DNA of 31,319 nucleotides from JBBQXY01 sp051004815 (lineage in GTDB: Bacteria > Chloroflexota > Ktedonobacteria > Ktedonobacterales > Ktedonobacteraceae), in NCBI GenBank assembly GCA_051004815.1, contig JBPCJY010000231.1, positions 1 to 31,319 on the forward strand. Reading direction: 5' to 3'. A program made the position numbers and the translations under genes. The notes beneath the pieces were generated by a model. That model did not search any database and was not told the DNA's origin. It saw only the letters and a list, made by a program, of their open reading frames with translations. Below are positions 1-6,767 of this stretch, piece after piece (position 1 is the first letter of the stretch; every line of letters begins with the position of its first letter).

Positions 1-218
1 ATGATTCATGTTTCCTCCCTGAGATGGGTGATCTTTTGTTATGTTCACCGTACCTCTCAGGGTTTCTTTTTGTCAACTTTCTCGTCAATTGTCACATTGG
101 TTCACGCTTGCTTTGAACCATGCCTTAGCGTATGTTTTCCCCCGAATATTACTGTGACCCCTTGTAGATCAAGCAAATGGTACAGACGGAGATGACCAGC
201 CACAAGAGAGACAGGATC

Positions 219-491
219 ATGTCAAACGAAATCAACTCAGAAATTGATCCAAGTGAACCGATGGTCTATCAGATCAGAATCAGGGGCCATCTGGGTCGCG
301 AGTGGGCAGACTGGTTTGAGGGCCTGAGCATCACGCTGGAAGACAACAGCGAGACGCTGTTAACCGGCTTGGTAGTCGATCAGGCCGCGCTACATGGATT
401 ACTAAAAAAGGTGCGTGATGTAGGAATGCCATTGCTCTCGGTCAGTCGCGTGAAACCCGGCCACGCAGATGCGTCGGATGTCAAGCAGTGA
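219..491 (+). CDS. Small conserved protein of unknown function (90 aa)
   Basis: Short soluble protein without signal peptide or membrane segment. The sequence runs from a VYQIRIRGHLG strand through an acidic WADWFEGL segment to a C-terminal QAALHGLLKKVRDVGMPL helix. I recognise this as a small conserved hypothetical family, common in Chloroflexota and some other soil bacteria, with no known function. I chose the ATG at 219 because the family core starts just after it; in-frame ATGs at 177 and 192 would add up to 14 residues and have no better ribosome site. The purine-rich stretch GAGAGACAGG lies just upstream. It reads in the same direction as the DUF4386 gene about 115 bases downstream, so co-transcription is possible but not shown. 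Confidence 0.75.
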   Translation: MSNEINSEIDPSEPMVYQIRIRGHLGREWADWFEGLSITLEDNSETLLTGLVVDQAALHGLLKKVRDVGMPLLSVSRVKPGHADASDVKQ

Positions 492-606
492 AGTGAGGCC
501 AGCTGCTTCGATTGGCTTTCAGGATTGCTCATGAACCATTGGTTTTGGGTAAAAGCAATTGTTTAGCAGTTTATCAAATTTTCCAACAAGAAGAAGGAGA
601 ACAGTC

Positions 607-1398
607 ATGACACAAACGAAAACACATAGCAATGAGAAGGAGACAAAGATGACCACCTCACCCAAACGCATCGCGAGAATCGCTGGCGTCCTCTACCTGC
701 TGGTCGGCATCTTCGGCGGCTTTGCCGAAGGATTTGTGGAACCCAAGATGTATGTTGCCGGCAACGCGGCGACTACGGCGAGTAACCTGCTCGCAAACTC
801 CGGACTTGTGCGTATGGGCGTCGTCGCCGACCTGTTCCAGGCGACCGTCTGGGTCTTCCTCGGATTGACCCTCTACCTGCTGCTCAAGCATGTACACAAG
901 AGCGTGGCGAGGGCAATGGTCGTCCTCGTCGCAATCGGAGCTAGCATCGTCTGCCTCAACACGGTCTTCGAGTTTGAGGGCTTGCGGGTCGCAACCGGTG
1001 CAGTCAACCTGACCGCCTTCAGTACCGCGGGGTCGAATGCCCTGGTGCTGCTCTTGCTCGACACTCAGCACTATGGGATCTTCATCGCGCAGATCTTCTT
1101 TGGCCTGTGGCTGGTGCCGCTGGGGTATCTCGCCTACAAATCAGCAGGCTTGTTTCCCAAGGCGTTGGGCGTCCTGCTCATTGTGGGGGGTGCCTGTTAC
1201 CTGGTAGATTTGCTCGCGGCGTTCCTGGTCCCAGACTTTGGCAAAGAGATTCATGCCTTTGTCACCATCCCATCAGCAATCGCGGAGATATCGATGGTCC
1301 TCTACCTGCTCGTGATCGGCGTGAGGACCCAAAAACCAGACGAGCGCATCCCCGCCCGACTTCGTGATGCCGTGGCCGTAGACCTCAGCATGCATTAA
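607..1398 (+). CDS. DUF4386 family multi-pass membrane protein
   Basis: A predicted integral membrane protein of about 263 residues and unknown function. About six hydrophobic segments are visible, beginning with IARIAGVLYLLVGIFGG near the N-terminus and ending with ISMVLYLLVIGV. The pattern, including a KRIARIAGVLYLL opening and AEGFVEPKMYV after the first helix, matches the DUF4386 family. There are two plausible starts, each with its own strong ribosome site: ATG 607 behind AAGGAGA, and ATG 649 behind AGAAGGAGA. The shorter form begins MTTSPKRIAR and is closer to usual family starts, so 649 is a real alternative. The gene converges on the coiled-coil gene at 1937-1527, and a 20-bp hairpin lies between them. 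Confidence 0.85.
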   Translation: MTQTKTHSNEKETKMTTSPKRIARIAGVLYLLVGIFGGFAEGFVEPKMYVAGNAATTASNLLANSGLVRMGVVADLFQATVWVFLGLTLYLLLKHVHKSVARAMVVLVAIGASIVCLNTVFEFEGLRVATGAVNLTAFSTAGSNALVLLLLDTQHYGIFIAQIFFGLWLVPLGYLAYKSAGLFPKALGVLLIVGGACYLVDLLAAFLVPDFGKEIHAFVTIPSAIAEISMVLYLLVIGVRTQKPDERIPARLRDAVAVDLSMH

Positions 1399-1447
1399 GT
1401 GACTTTCAGCACAGTTGACTCTCAATTGTCCCTCTGAATTGTAAAAC

Positions 1448-1498
1448 TAGACACTACCATAAAAAGCCCATTGAGTGAGCTTTTTATGGTAGTGTCTA
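1448..1498. terminator. 20-bp perfect hairpin between convergent genes
   Basis: The arm at 1448-1467 is a perfect reverse complement of 1479-1498, with an 11-base loop. The arms contain an A5/T5 run, so either strand would place a U-rich stretch in the stem. It sits between the ends of the DUF4386 gene (+) and the coiled-coil gene (-), as expected for a bidirectional terminator. Confidence 0.75.
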
Positions 1499-1526
1499 TA
1501 AATCAATTGCAAGTGAGAAAAATAGG

Positions 1527-1937
1527 TTAAGGTTTCTCTGGAAGGCGGACAAGAATTTGAGTGAGTAGCCCTTTGATAACGCTCACATCTCCTTTGAGCG
1601 TACTCACATCCCCTTTGAGCGTGTTTACATCCACCTTGAGCGTGTTTACATCTCCTTTGAGCGTGCTCACATCCACCTTGAGCGTGTTTACATCCTCTTT
1701 AAGGGTGCTCACATCCTCTTTGACACTGCTTAGATCTTTTTTTATTTCTTTGATATCGTGCTCTTGACCGCTGGCAACGCCAAGAAGCATGGTAAGGCGG
1801 TAATTTACCTGTTTGGCATCATACGCGTATTCAGCAGGAGTATGTTCTGCCGCCTGTCTTCGTTCATAGAGACGTTCTAGCTCTATATCAGTAACCTTTT
1901 GTTCTAATGAAGCTATGCGATCTTCATGTGTTGACAT
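1527..1937 (-). CDS. Coiled-coil protein with tandem heptad repeats
   Basis: A 136-residue soluble protein. Residues 1-25 form a short Leu/Ile-rich helix, and 25-68 are a non-repetitive segment (YERRQAAEHTPAEYAYDAKQ and following). Residues 69-124 are eight consecutive heptads of the type V-[SN]-T-L-K-x-D, with V and L at the a and d positions, which should form an oligomeric coiled coil. The tail (LLTQILVRLPEKP) is hydrophobic. There is no catalytic motif, membrane segment or DNA-binding motif. The start has a clear ribosome site (TTGGAGGT). Function is unknown; a structural or scaffolding role is a guess. Because the heptads are encoded by near-identical 21-bp units, the gene may vary in repeat number between strains. 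Confidence 0.8.
   Translation of the reverse strand: MSTHEDRIASLEQKVTDIELERLYERRQAAEHTPAEYAYDAKQVNYRLTMLLGVASGQEHDIKEIKKDLSSVKEDVSTLKEDVNTLKVDVSTLKGDVNTLKVDVNTLKGDVSTLKGDVSVIKGLLTQILVRLPEKP
1566..1733 (-). repeat. Eight tandem 21-bp units encoding heptads
   Basis: Inside the coiled-coil gene, 168 bases are built of 21-bp units (plus-strand form approximately CCTTTGAGCGTGTTTACATC). The inner six are nearly identical and the outer two are degenerate. Each unit encodes one heptad. Confidence 0.85.
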
Positions 1938-2153
1938 GAAACCTCCAATTCGAGCAAAGCTCTCTCATCTATCTTGCTGGTAGTATAACAGACGTTGGGG
2001 TACAAATGCTAGACAAACCCACGACAGGAGATAAAAGTACAGAGGGAAAGACCACCTTAAGGTAAAAAATAGGGATTCATCCTGATAGACAGCACGGCAG
2101 ACATGCCATATGCTAGATATAACATGCCCAATAAAGAAAGGTAGCAGCAACTT

Positions 2154-2795
2154 ATGCGCATACTCCATTTTGGTCGTCTCATCATCGCCATGCTATGCGG
2201 CGTGGGCCTCTTATTTGTCACGGTGGGAACAACATTTGCCCACACGGCCCATGCTAAAGTGTTGACCGCGACGCCAGCAATTGGCTCTACTATCGCCTCG
2301 GCACCGGACAAGGTAACTGTCGAGTGCGCGGAGAATATCAATCCAGACCCTAAACTGAGCAATATCTTTGTCTATGCCCCGAACGGAGACTTGATTAGTA
2401 CAGGCGATGCCACCATTCCACTCTCCAGCCCGAAGGAAATGTCCATCACCATCAAACCGAGCGGCAATGGCATCTATGTTGTGCGCTGGATCACCGTCTC
2501 CGCCGCTGATGGCGACCCCGACCAGGGCGCATTCGTCTTTACCGTCAAAGCCAGTACCACGACGACAACACCCGCCGGTAATAGCACTCCATCCGCCACA
2601 ACGAGTGGAACAAATGGCATCCCCCTTTGGGTACCTATAATCGTTGGGATTCTTGCACTCGTTGTTGGCCTTGGCGGTGGCATGGCGTTTGGCACCAGTA
2701 GAGCCAAACGCCCAACTATCAGCAGCATGCGGCAAGCGGTGCGTGCGCAAGAACAAGAGGAAACTCCGCCTTCGCGACCACGTACGGGCCGCTAA
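2154..2795 (+). CDS. CopC-domain exported membrane-anchored protein
   Basis: A 213-residue exported protein. Residues 1-29 are a signal peptide (LIIAMLCGVGLLFVTVGTTFA), predicted to leave His30 as the mature N-terminus. A CopC-like beta sandwich follows (about 30-132: HAKVLTATPAIGST, YVVRWITVSAADGD, GAFVFTV). After a Thr/Ser/Pro linker comes a transmembrane helix (about 159-181) and a short basic cytoplasmic tail. CopC proteins bind Cu(II) through the N-terminal His and a DxH motif. Here the first histidine is kept, but the usual DGH reads D119-G-D121, so the copper site may be altered. It is followed 19 bases later by a YtkA/FixH-like gene, so the two probably form an operon for copper handling or envelope metal chemistry. 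Confidence 0.85.
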   Translation: MRILHFGRLIIAMLCGVGLLFVTVGTTFAHTAHAKVLTATPAIGSTIASAPDKVTVECAENINPDPKLSNIFVYAPNGDLISTGDATIPLSSPKEMSITIKPSGNGIYVVRWITVSAADGDPDQGAFVFTVKASTTTTTPAGNSTPSATTSGTNGIPLWVPIIVGILALVVGLGGGMAFGTSRAKRPTISSMRQAVRAQEQEETPPSRPRTGR

Positions 2796-2814
2796 AAAGA
2801 AGAGAGGTAGACCC

Positions 2815-3201
2815 GTGCGTATCCGACCTTTTTTCTGGCTACTATTGGCCGTTTGTTGCATCACTACACTGACCTTCGCGGCCACTATCCAGGAACATGT
2901 TCCAGCACTGCTGCACATCCAGCTTGCACAGCAACAATCAAAAGCAAATAACATCACCGCTGTCGAATTGCATCTGACCGATGAGCAGGGTCTGCCTCTT
3001 GACGCGGCACACATTGATGTGCGAGCCGAAATGACCAATATGCCCATGTCTACCAACCAGAGGAGTGTGCGCTACCTGGGGCAAGGAAACTACCTCGCAC
3101 AATTTCGCCTCTCCATGGCGGGTCCCTGGGCGATCACGTTCCAAGCACATGCCACAGGTTTTGACCCGCTCCAACAGACACTACTCCTGCAAGTGCAATG
3201 A
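2815..3201 (+). CDS. YtkA/FixH-like small exported protein
   Basis: A protein of 128 residues with an N-terminal hydrophobic anchor (FFWLLLAVCCITTLTFAAT) and one beta-rich outer domain. The segments VELHLTDEQGLPLDAAHIDVRAEM, MPMSTNQ, GNYLAQFRLSMAGPWAITFQA resemble the YtkA-like/FixH domain often found next to CopC. I place the start at GTG 2815, because AGAGAGGTAG precedes it at ideal spacing and the signal anchor follows at once. The open frame extends further upstream, but there it overlaps the end of the copC-like gene and encodes basic low-quality sequence. The met-rich pair in NMPMS could contribute to metal binding; this is inference. A strong hairpin follows 37 bases after the stop. 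Confidence 0.75.
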   Translation: MRIRPFFWLLLAVCCITTLTFAATIQEHVPALLHIQLAQQQSKANNITAVELHLTDEQGLPLDAAHIDVRAEMTNMPMSTNQRSVRYLGQGNYLAQFRLSMAGPWAITFQAHATGFDPLQQTLLLQVQ

Positions 3202-3238
3202 AAGATCATTCCCTTCGTTGCGTTGCCACAGACGGATA

Positions 3239-3302
3239 CATGAGGAAAAGACAGTGCTTTGCAGCAGATATGCTTACTGCAAAGCACTGTCTTTTCCTCA
3301 TG
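3239..3302. terminator. 26-bp perfect hairpin after the CopC/YtkA pair
   Basis: Arm 3239-3264 is the exact reverse complement of 3277-3302, with a 12-base loop. The right arm contains CTTTTCCTC, which gives a moderately U-rich end. It most likely ends the copC/ytkA transcript before the kinase operon. Confidence 0.75.
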
Positions 3303-3351
3303 AATGAAGATAAAATAAAATACATAGTGTAACGAATGAAAGCTGATGTCA

Positions 3352-3372
3352 GGGCGCACATTCATTGCGCCC
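3352..3372. other. Small GC-rich hairpin in the kinase leader
   Basis: GGGCGCA (3352-3358) pairs with TGCGCCC (3366-3372) around the loop CATTCAT. It lies 20 bases before the histidine kinase start. It resembles the hairpins at 14256-14291 and 30979-31002, which also have a GGCGCG-type stem around an AT-rich loop. Confidence 0.5.
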
Positions 3373-3391
3373 GAATTAAGGTAAGTTTCTC

Positions 3392-4489
3392 ATGGGTAAG
3401 CCCTCCCGTTCCCCTGCTGTAGCATGGCGACGAGTGCAACTCTCGCTGTTTGAAAAAGTTATCCTGGCCAACAGCATCATGCTCATTGGTGAGGCACTGG
3501 CCGGTCTGTGGATCACAAGCCACAATATTGAAGCTCATCATTACCTCATCGATACGAGTTTTATTGTCCTGGCAACACTGCTAGGTCTGTTCGTCAATAT
3601 ACTCATTTTGCGAGCAAGTTTCCGTCCACTTTTTCTCCTGCTCGCCACCATCCGCGAGATTAGCGCGGGCAAAACCCATGAGCGGGCCACCATTATACCT
3701 TCAGATTTGGAGATCAGCGAACTTGCCCAGTCCTTCAACGGTATGCTTGATCGGCTGGCAGCCGCCAAACGCGAACAGACCACGCTCATTCTCCAGGCGC
3801 AAGAAGAGGAACGCCGTCGCCTGGCTCTCGAACTGCATGATGAAAGCAGCCAGAACCTCACAGCCCTGCTCGTCTATCTTGAGATTATGGGACAACAACT
3901 CACTGCTCTCCCCAACACGTCCATCTCACAAGAGGCACGCACCCAACTTGAAGGAGGGCTTACTGGCTTGACGGGGATCGCACAGCACACGCTGGACAAT
4001 ATCCGCACGTTAGCCCAACAACTGCGCCCCAGCGTGCTTGATGACCTGGGTCTGCACGCTGCCTTGCGCTGGCTTGCCGAGGATGCTCGCCAACGCTTGC
4101 GCTTAAGCGTTGAACTTTCCCTCGAAGAGGTAGAGCATACGCTTCATATGTTTTATCAGCAAGGCATTGATACCACCCTTTATGGCACCATCATATTTCG
4201 GATCGCGCAAGAGAGCCTCACCAATATCGCCCGCCACGCCCATGCACAACATGCGTGGCTCTCGCTCAAACAAGAGCATGATAGTATTTGCCTGACCGTG
4301 CGCGACGATGGAAGCGGATTTGACACAACAAAACGCCCGCCAGGATTGGGTATCTTTGGTATGAATGAGCGGGCGGCTCAGGTTGGTGGCACCGTGCATA
4401 TTCAAGCAGAGCTTGGCCAGGGGACAACGGTGCAGGCTCGCTTGCCGCTACTATTGAACGTGACCAAAAGAGAGGTTGCCAATGTCTGA
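3392..4489 (+). CDS. NarL-type sensor histidine kinase (HAMP, HisKA_3)
   Basis: A membrane-bound sensor kinase of 365 residues. Two transmembrane helices are visible (about 21-44 and 50-75) with almost no external loop, so the signal is probably sensed in or near the membrane. A HAMP-like linker follows (about 76-130), then a coiled segment and the HisKA_3 phosphoacceptor region with His149 in RRLALELHDESSQNL. The ATP-binding domain contains the N box (QESLTNIARHAHA) and G boxes (DDGSGFD, GLGIFGMNERA). All catalytic elements are present. The stop codon overlaps the start of the response regulator by 8 bases, so the pair is translationally coupled. The signal is unknown; the preceding copC/ytkA genes are only a weak hint at an envelope or metal signal. 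Confidence 0.93.
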   Translation: MGKPSRSPAVAWRRVQLSLFEKVILANSIMLIGEALAGLWITSHNIEAHHYLIDTSFIVLATLLGLFVNILILRASFRPLFLLLATIREISAGKTHERATIIPSDLEISELAQSFNGMLDRLAAAKREQTTLILQAQEEERRRLALELHDESSQNLTALLVYLEIMGQQLTALPNTSISQEARTQLEGGLTGLTGIAQHTLDNIRTLAQQLRPSVLDDLGLHAALRWLAEDARQRLRLSVELSLEEVEHTLHMFYQQGIDTTLYGTIIFRIAQESLTNIARHAHAQHAWLSLKQEHDSICLTVRDDGSGFDTTKRPPGLGIFGMNERAAQVGGTVHIQAELGQGTTVQARLPLLLNVTKREVANV

Positions 4490-5210
4490 TACTAATGTTC
4501 CTATCGAGGCTACCTCTCTGATTCGTGTACTGCTTGCCGACGATCACGATATCTTACGCCAGGGTCTCAAACTCTTATTGAGTATGCAGCCAGAGATGCA
4601 GGTCGTTGGCGAGGCTCGCACCGGTCGAGAAGCGATAGAGCTTTCCCTGTCAAGCCAGCCAGACGTGGTAGTGATGGATATCAGTATGCCAGGCATGGAT
4701 GGATTAGAAGCCTGTCAGCGCATCCGCGCCCAACAACCCGCCACGCAAGTGCTCATACTCACAATGCATGAAAGCGAGGAGTATTTTCTCCAGGCACTCC
4801 GCGTAGGGGCAGCTGGCTATATCGTGAAAAAAGCGGCTCCCACCGAACTCCACATGGCGATTAAAGCCGTCGCGCATGGCGGCGCATTTCTCTATCCTGG
4901 CTTAGCGAAGGCGTTGGTGCATGCCTTTGTAGCGCAATCCGCCATACCTCCAGTCAAAGAGCAGGACAGAGAGCTACCCCAAACCGCGAAACTCGCACAG
5001 GAATTGCATGTTCTCACCCCGCACGAAATGGAGGTGTTGCGGCTAGTTGCTGAGGGACGCACCAATCAGGAAATCGCTGATCAGTTGGTCTTGAGCATCA
5101 AGACAGTGCAGTCTCATCGCGCCAATGTAATGGAGAAGCTCGACTTGCAAGATATTACTCATCTGGTGCGCTTCGCCATGCGCCACAAGCTTATTGCAGA
5201 GGACATGTAA
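4482..5210 (+). CDS. NarL/FixJ-family response regulator
   Basis: A 242-residue DNA-binding response regulator and cognate partner of the kinase encoded just upstream. The receiver domain (about 16-135) has the acidic pair in LLADDH, the phosphoacceptor Asp66 in VVMDISMPGMDG, and the conserved Lys in GYIVKKA. The C-terminal LuxR-type helix-turn-helix runs from LTPHEMEVLRLVAEGRTNQEIADQL to about residue 240 (SIKTVQSHRANVMEKL). The ATG at 4482 lies behind AAAAGAGAGG. A TTG at 4476 is in frame but would place the ribosome site inside the start region. Targets are unknown. Confidence 0.95.
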   Translation: MSDTNVPIEATSLIRVLLADDHDILRQGLKLLLSMQPEMQVVGEARTGREAIELSLSSQPDVVVMDISMPGMDGLEACQRIRAQQPATQVLILTMHESEEYFLQALRVGAAGYIVKKAAPTELHMAIKAVAHGGAFLYPGLAKALVHAFVAQSAIPPVKEQDRELPQTAKLAQELHVLTPHEMEVLRLVAEGRTNQEIADQLVLSIKTVQSHRANVMEKLDLQDITHLVRFAMRHKLIAEDM

Positions 5211-5219
5211 CCTTTTTTT

Positions 5220-5257
5220 GTGATACGATTTACAAACAATAATCAAATACGTATCAC
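5220..5257. promoter_or_regulatory. Inverted repeat upstream of the DUF1963 gene
   Basis: GTGATACG (5220-5227) and CGTATCAC (5250-5257) are perfect inverted arms around a 22-base AT-rich spacer. They lie between the response regulator stop and the ribosome site of the next gene. This could be an operator or a weak leader stem; there is no convincing -10/-35 pair at a usable distance. Confidence 0.35.
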
Positions 5258-5271
5258 GGAGAGAGGATTTT

Positions 5272-6123
5272 ATGGACAAAGCAGGTGTCCAGGCGACCTT
5301 CGTCGCGACAGGAATTTCTCGCCTGGCCAAAGACATTGATAGATTGGCGCGACCATCAATTCGACTGAGCGCGTCTCCCGTTGCTGAGTCTACCCTGCAA
5401 ATGGGAGCATCCAAGTTGGGCGGAACTCCTGATCTACCGACAGGTGTAAGCTGGCCAGAATTGAAGGGGTTGCCGCAATCTTTTATCGCGCAACTTCGCC
5501 TCGCCGATGTGCATCCCTATGACATCAACCATCAGCTACCCCAAAGTGGGATGCTCTGGTTTTTCTATGATGCACAGCAGCAAACCTATGGAGCCGATCC
5601 GGCTGATCGGGGCGGATGGCGTGTCTTCTATGTACAGAGCGAACAGCCATCACTGCAACGGGCAGCAGCACCTGCAACGCTGCCAGCGGAGAGCCGATTT
5701 CAGCCTTGCGCCCTCAGCTTTGTGAGCGAAATTACCTTATCACAGCAGCCAAAGCTTGAGATACCCGACTGTGACTGGACAGAGGACGAGCAAAAGAAGT
5801 ATGAAGATTTGCTTGCGACGTTCCCCAGTGCAGCCGATCATGCCGCCATTCATCACCGCCTGTTGGGCAACCCCGATACCATCCAGGATGATATGCACTT
5901 GCAATGCCAGCTTGTCAGTCACGGCGTGACAGATATGAATGACCCACGCGCTGCCGAGCTCTCCAAAGGTGCATTGGAGTGGCAACTGCTCCTACAAGTG
6001 GACTCCGATGAACATGCAGGTATGCAGTGGGGTAACACTGGCATGCTCTACTATTGGATACAAGCAGCCGACCTGCAAGCCCCACGTTTTGACACGACCT
6101 GGCTCGTCTTGCAATCGGAGTAG
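5272..6123 (+). CDS. DUF1963 / YwqG-like protein
   Basis: A soluble protein of 283 residues. The family signatures are visible: SKLGGTPDLPTGVSWPELKGLPQSFIAQLRLADV near residues 43-80, SGMLWFFYDAQQQTYG, and near the end LLQVDSDEHAGMQWGNTGMLYYWIQAADL. This is the DUF1963 (YwqG-like) pattern, a widespread family of unknown function often linked to bacterial toxin or stress loci. The start is supported by GAGAGAGGA five bases upstream. It is 61 bases after the response regulator and may be part of the same transcript. No signal peptide or membrane segment is seen. Confidence 0.88.
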   Translation: MDKAGVQATFVATGISRLAKDIDRLARPSIRLSASPVAESTLQMGASKLGGTPDLPTGVSWPELKGLPQSFIAQLRLADVHPYDINHQLPQSGMLWFFYDAQQQTYGADPADRGGWRVFYVQSEQPSLQRAAAPATLPAESRFQPCALSFVSEITLSQQPKLEIPDCDWTEDEQKKYEDLLATFPSAADHAAIHHRLLGNPDTIQDDMHLQCQLVSHGVTDMNDPRAAELSKGALEWQLLLQVDSDEHAGMQWGNTGMLYYWIQAADLQAPRFDTTWLVLQSE

Positions 6124-6188
6124 GCGGTTTACCACAATCCAGTGTAGGGGCCGATTCAATGCCAATAGCACACAGAAGGAGTAGAGCT

Positions 6189-6734
6189 ATGAAAAAATTT
6201 GTGTTGATGATGATGCCACTTTTATTGCTAATGCTCAGCGGATGTAATATAACCGTTTCAACACCGTCAACGTCCACTCCTGGCACTAGCACTGGTGGTA
6301 CTCCGAACTGGGGTGTGCAGAGCAAAACATCGGGTTGCGCAGCCCATGGTGGTCTGGCGGATACTGCTTGTACGCCTGGTGCGCTTCTGGCGACTGGCAC
6401 CAAAGATGCCATTTGTAAGTCTGGCTACTCCCGCTCGGTACGCAACGTACCAGATAGCGAGAAGAATCAGGTCTACGCTGAGTACGGTATCACCAGCCAT
6501 GGCACCGGTCAATACGAGGTCGATCACCTTGTATCATTGGAGCTCGGAGGCTCCAACGACATCGCGAATCTGTGGCCTGAGCTTGCCAGCCCCAAACCGG
6601 GCTTTCATGAAAAAGACAAGGTCGAAAATTACCTGCATGCCCAGGTATGCAGTGGTGCCATTGACCTTAAACAGGCGCAGATCGAGATCGCCACGAATTG
6701 GCTCGCGGTCTATAATCGCATGCCTAACAAATAG
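6189..6734 (+). CDS. Exported HNH-type nuclease-like lipoprotein
   Basis: A 181-residue lipoprotein. The N-terminus has a signal peptide ending in a lipobox (LLLMLSGC), so Cys18 should be lipidated and the protein anchored outside the membrane. A Ser/Thr/Pro linker follows. The C-terminal domain has paired cysteines (SGCAAHGGLADTACTPG, DAICKSG, HAQVCSG) and an HNH-like core, EVDHLVSLELGGSNDIANLWPE, followed by a KDKVENYLH helix. This resembles HNH/beta-beta-alpha-metal nuclease families; nuclease activity is inferred, not shown. The start is ATG 6189 behind AGAAGGAGT; an upstream in-frame ATG at 6159 would break the signal peptide. The role could be nutrient scavenging or interbacterial defence. 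Confidence 0.82.
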   Translation: MKKFVLMMMPLLLLMLSGCNITVSTPSTSTPGTSTGGTPNWGVQSKTSGCAAHGGLADTACTPGALLATGTKDAICKSGYSRSVRNVPDSEKNQVYAEYGITSHGTGQYEVDHLVSLELGGSNDIANLWPELASPKPGFHEKDKVENYLHAQVCSGAIDLKQAQIEIATNWLAVYNRMPNK

Positions 6735-6767
6735 CAAGCACTGTCCTGGTCTGAGGGAGTACACACG

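Noticed and set aside
1..195. 64-residue frame at the left edge
   Set aside because: Composition is low quality with many Cys/Phe/Ser, no ribosome site, and no family resemblance.
1566..1733. Possible CRISPR array
   Set aside because: The repeats are contiguous 21-bp units without spacers and encode protein heptads.
1965..2168. 67-residue hydrophobic frame on the minus strand
   Set aside because: It overlaps the start of the copC-like gene head to head, has no ribosome site, and occupies the region where that gene's promoter should lie.
2211..3056. 281-residue frame on the minus strand across copC/ytkA
   Set aside because: It is a shadow; the plus-strand genes have signal peptides, domains and ribosome sites.
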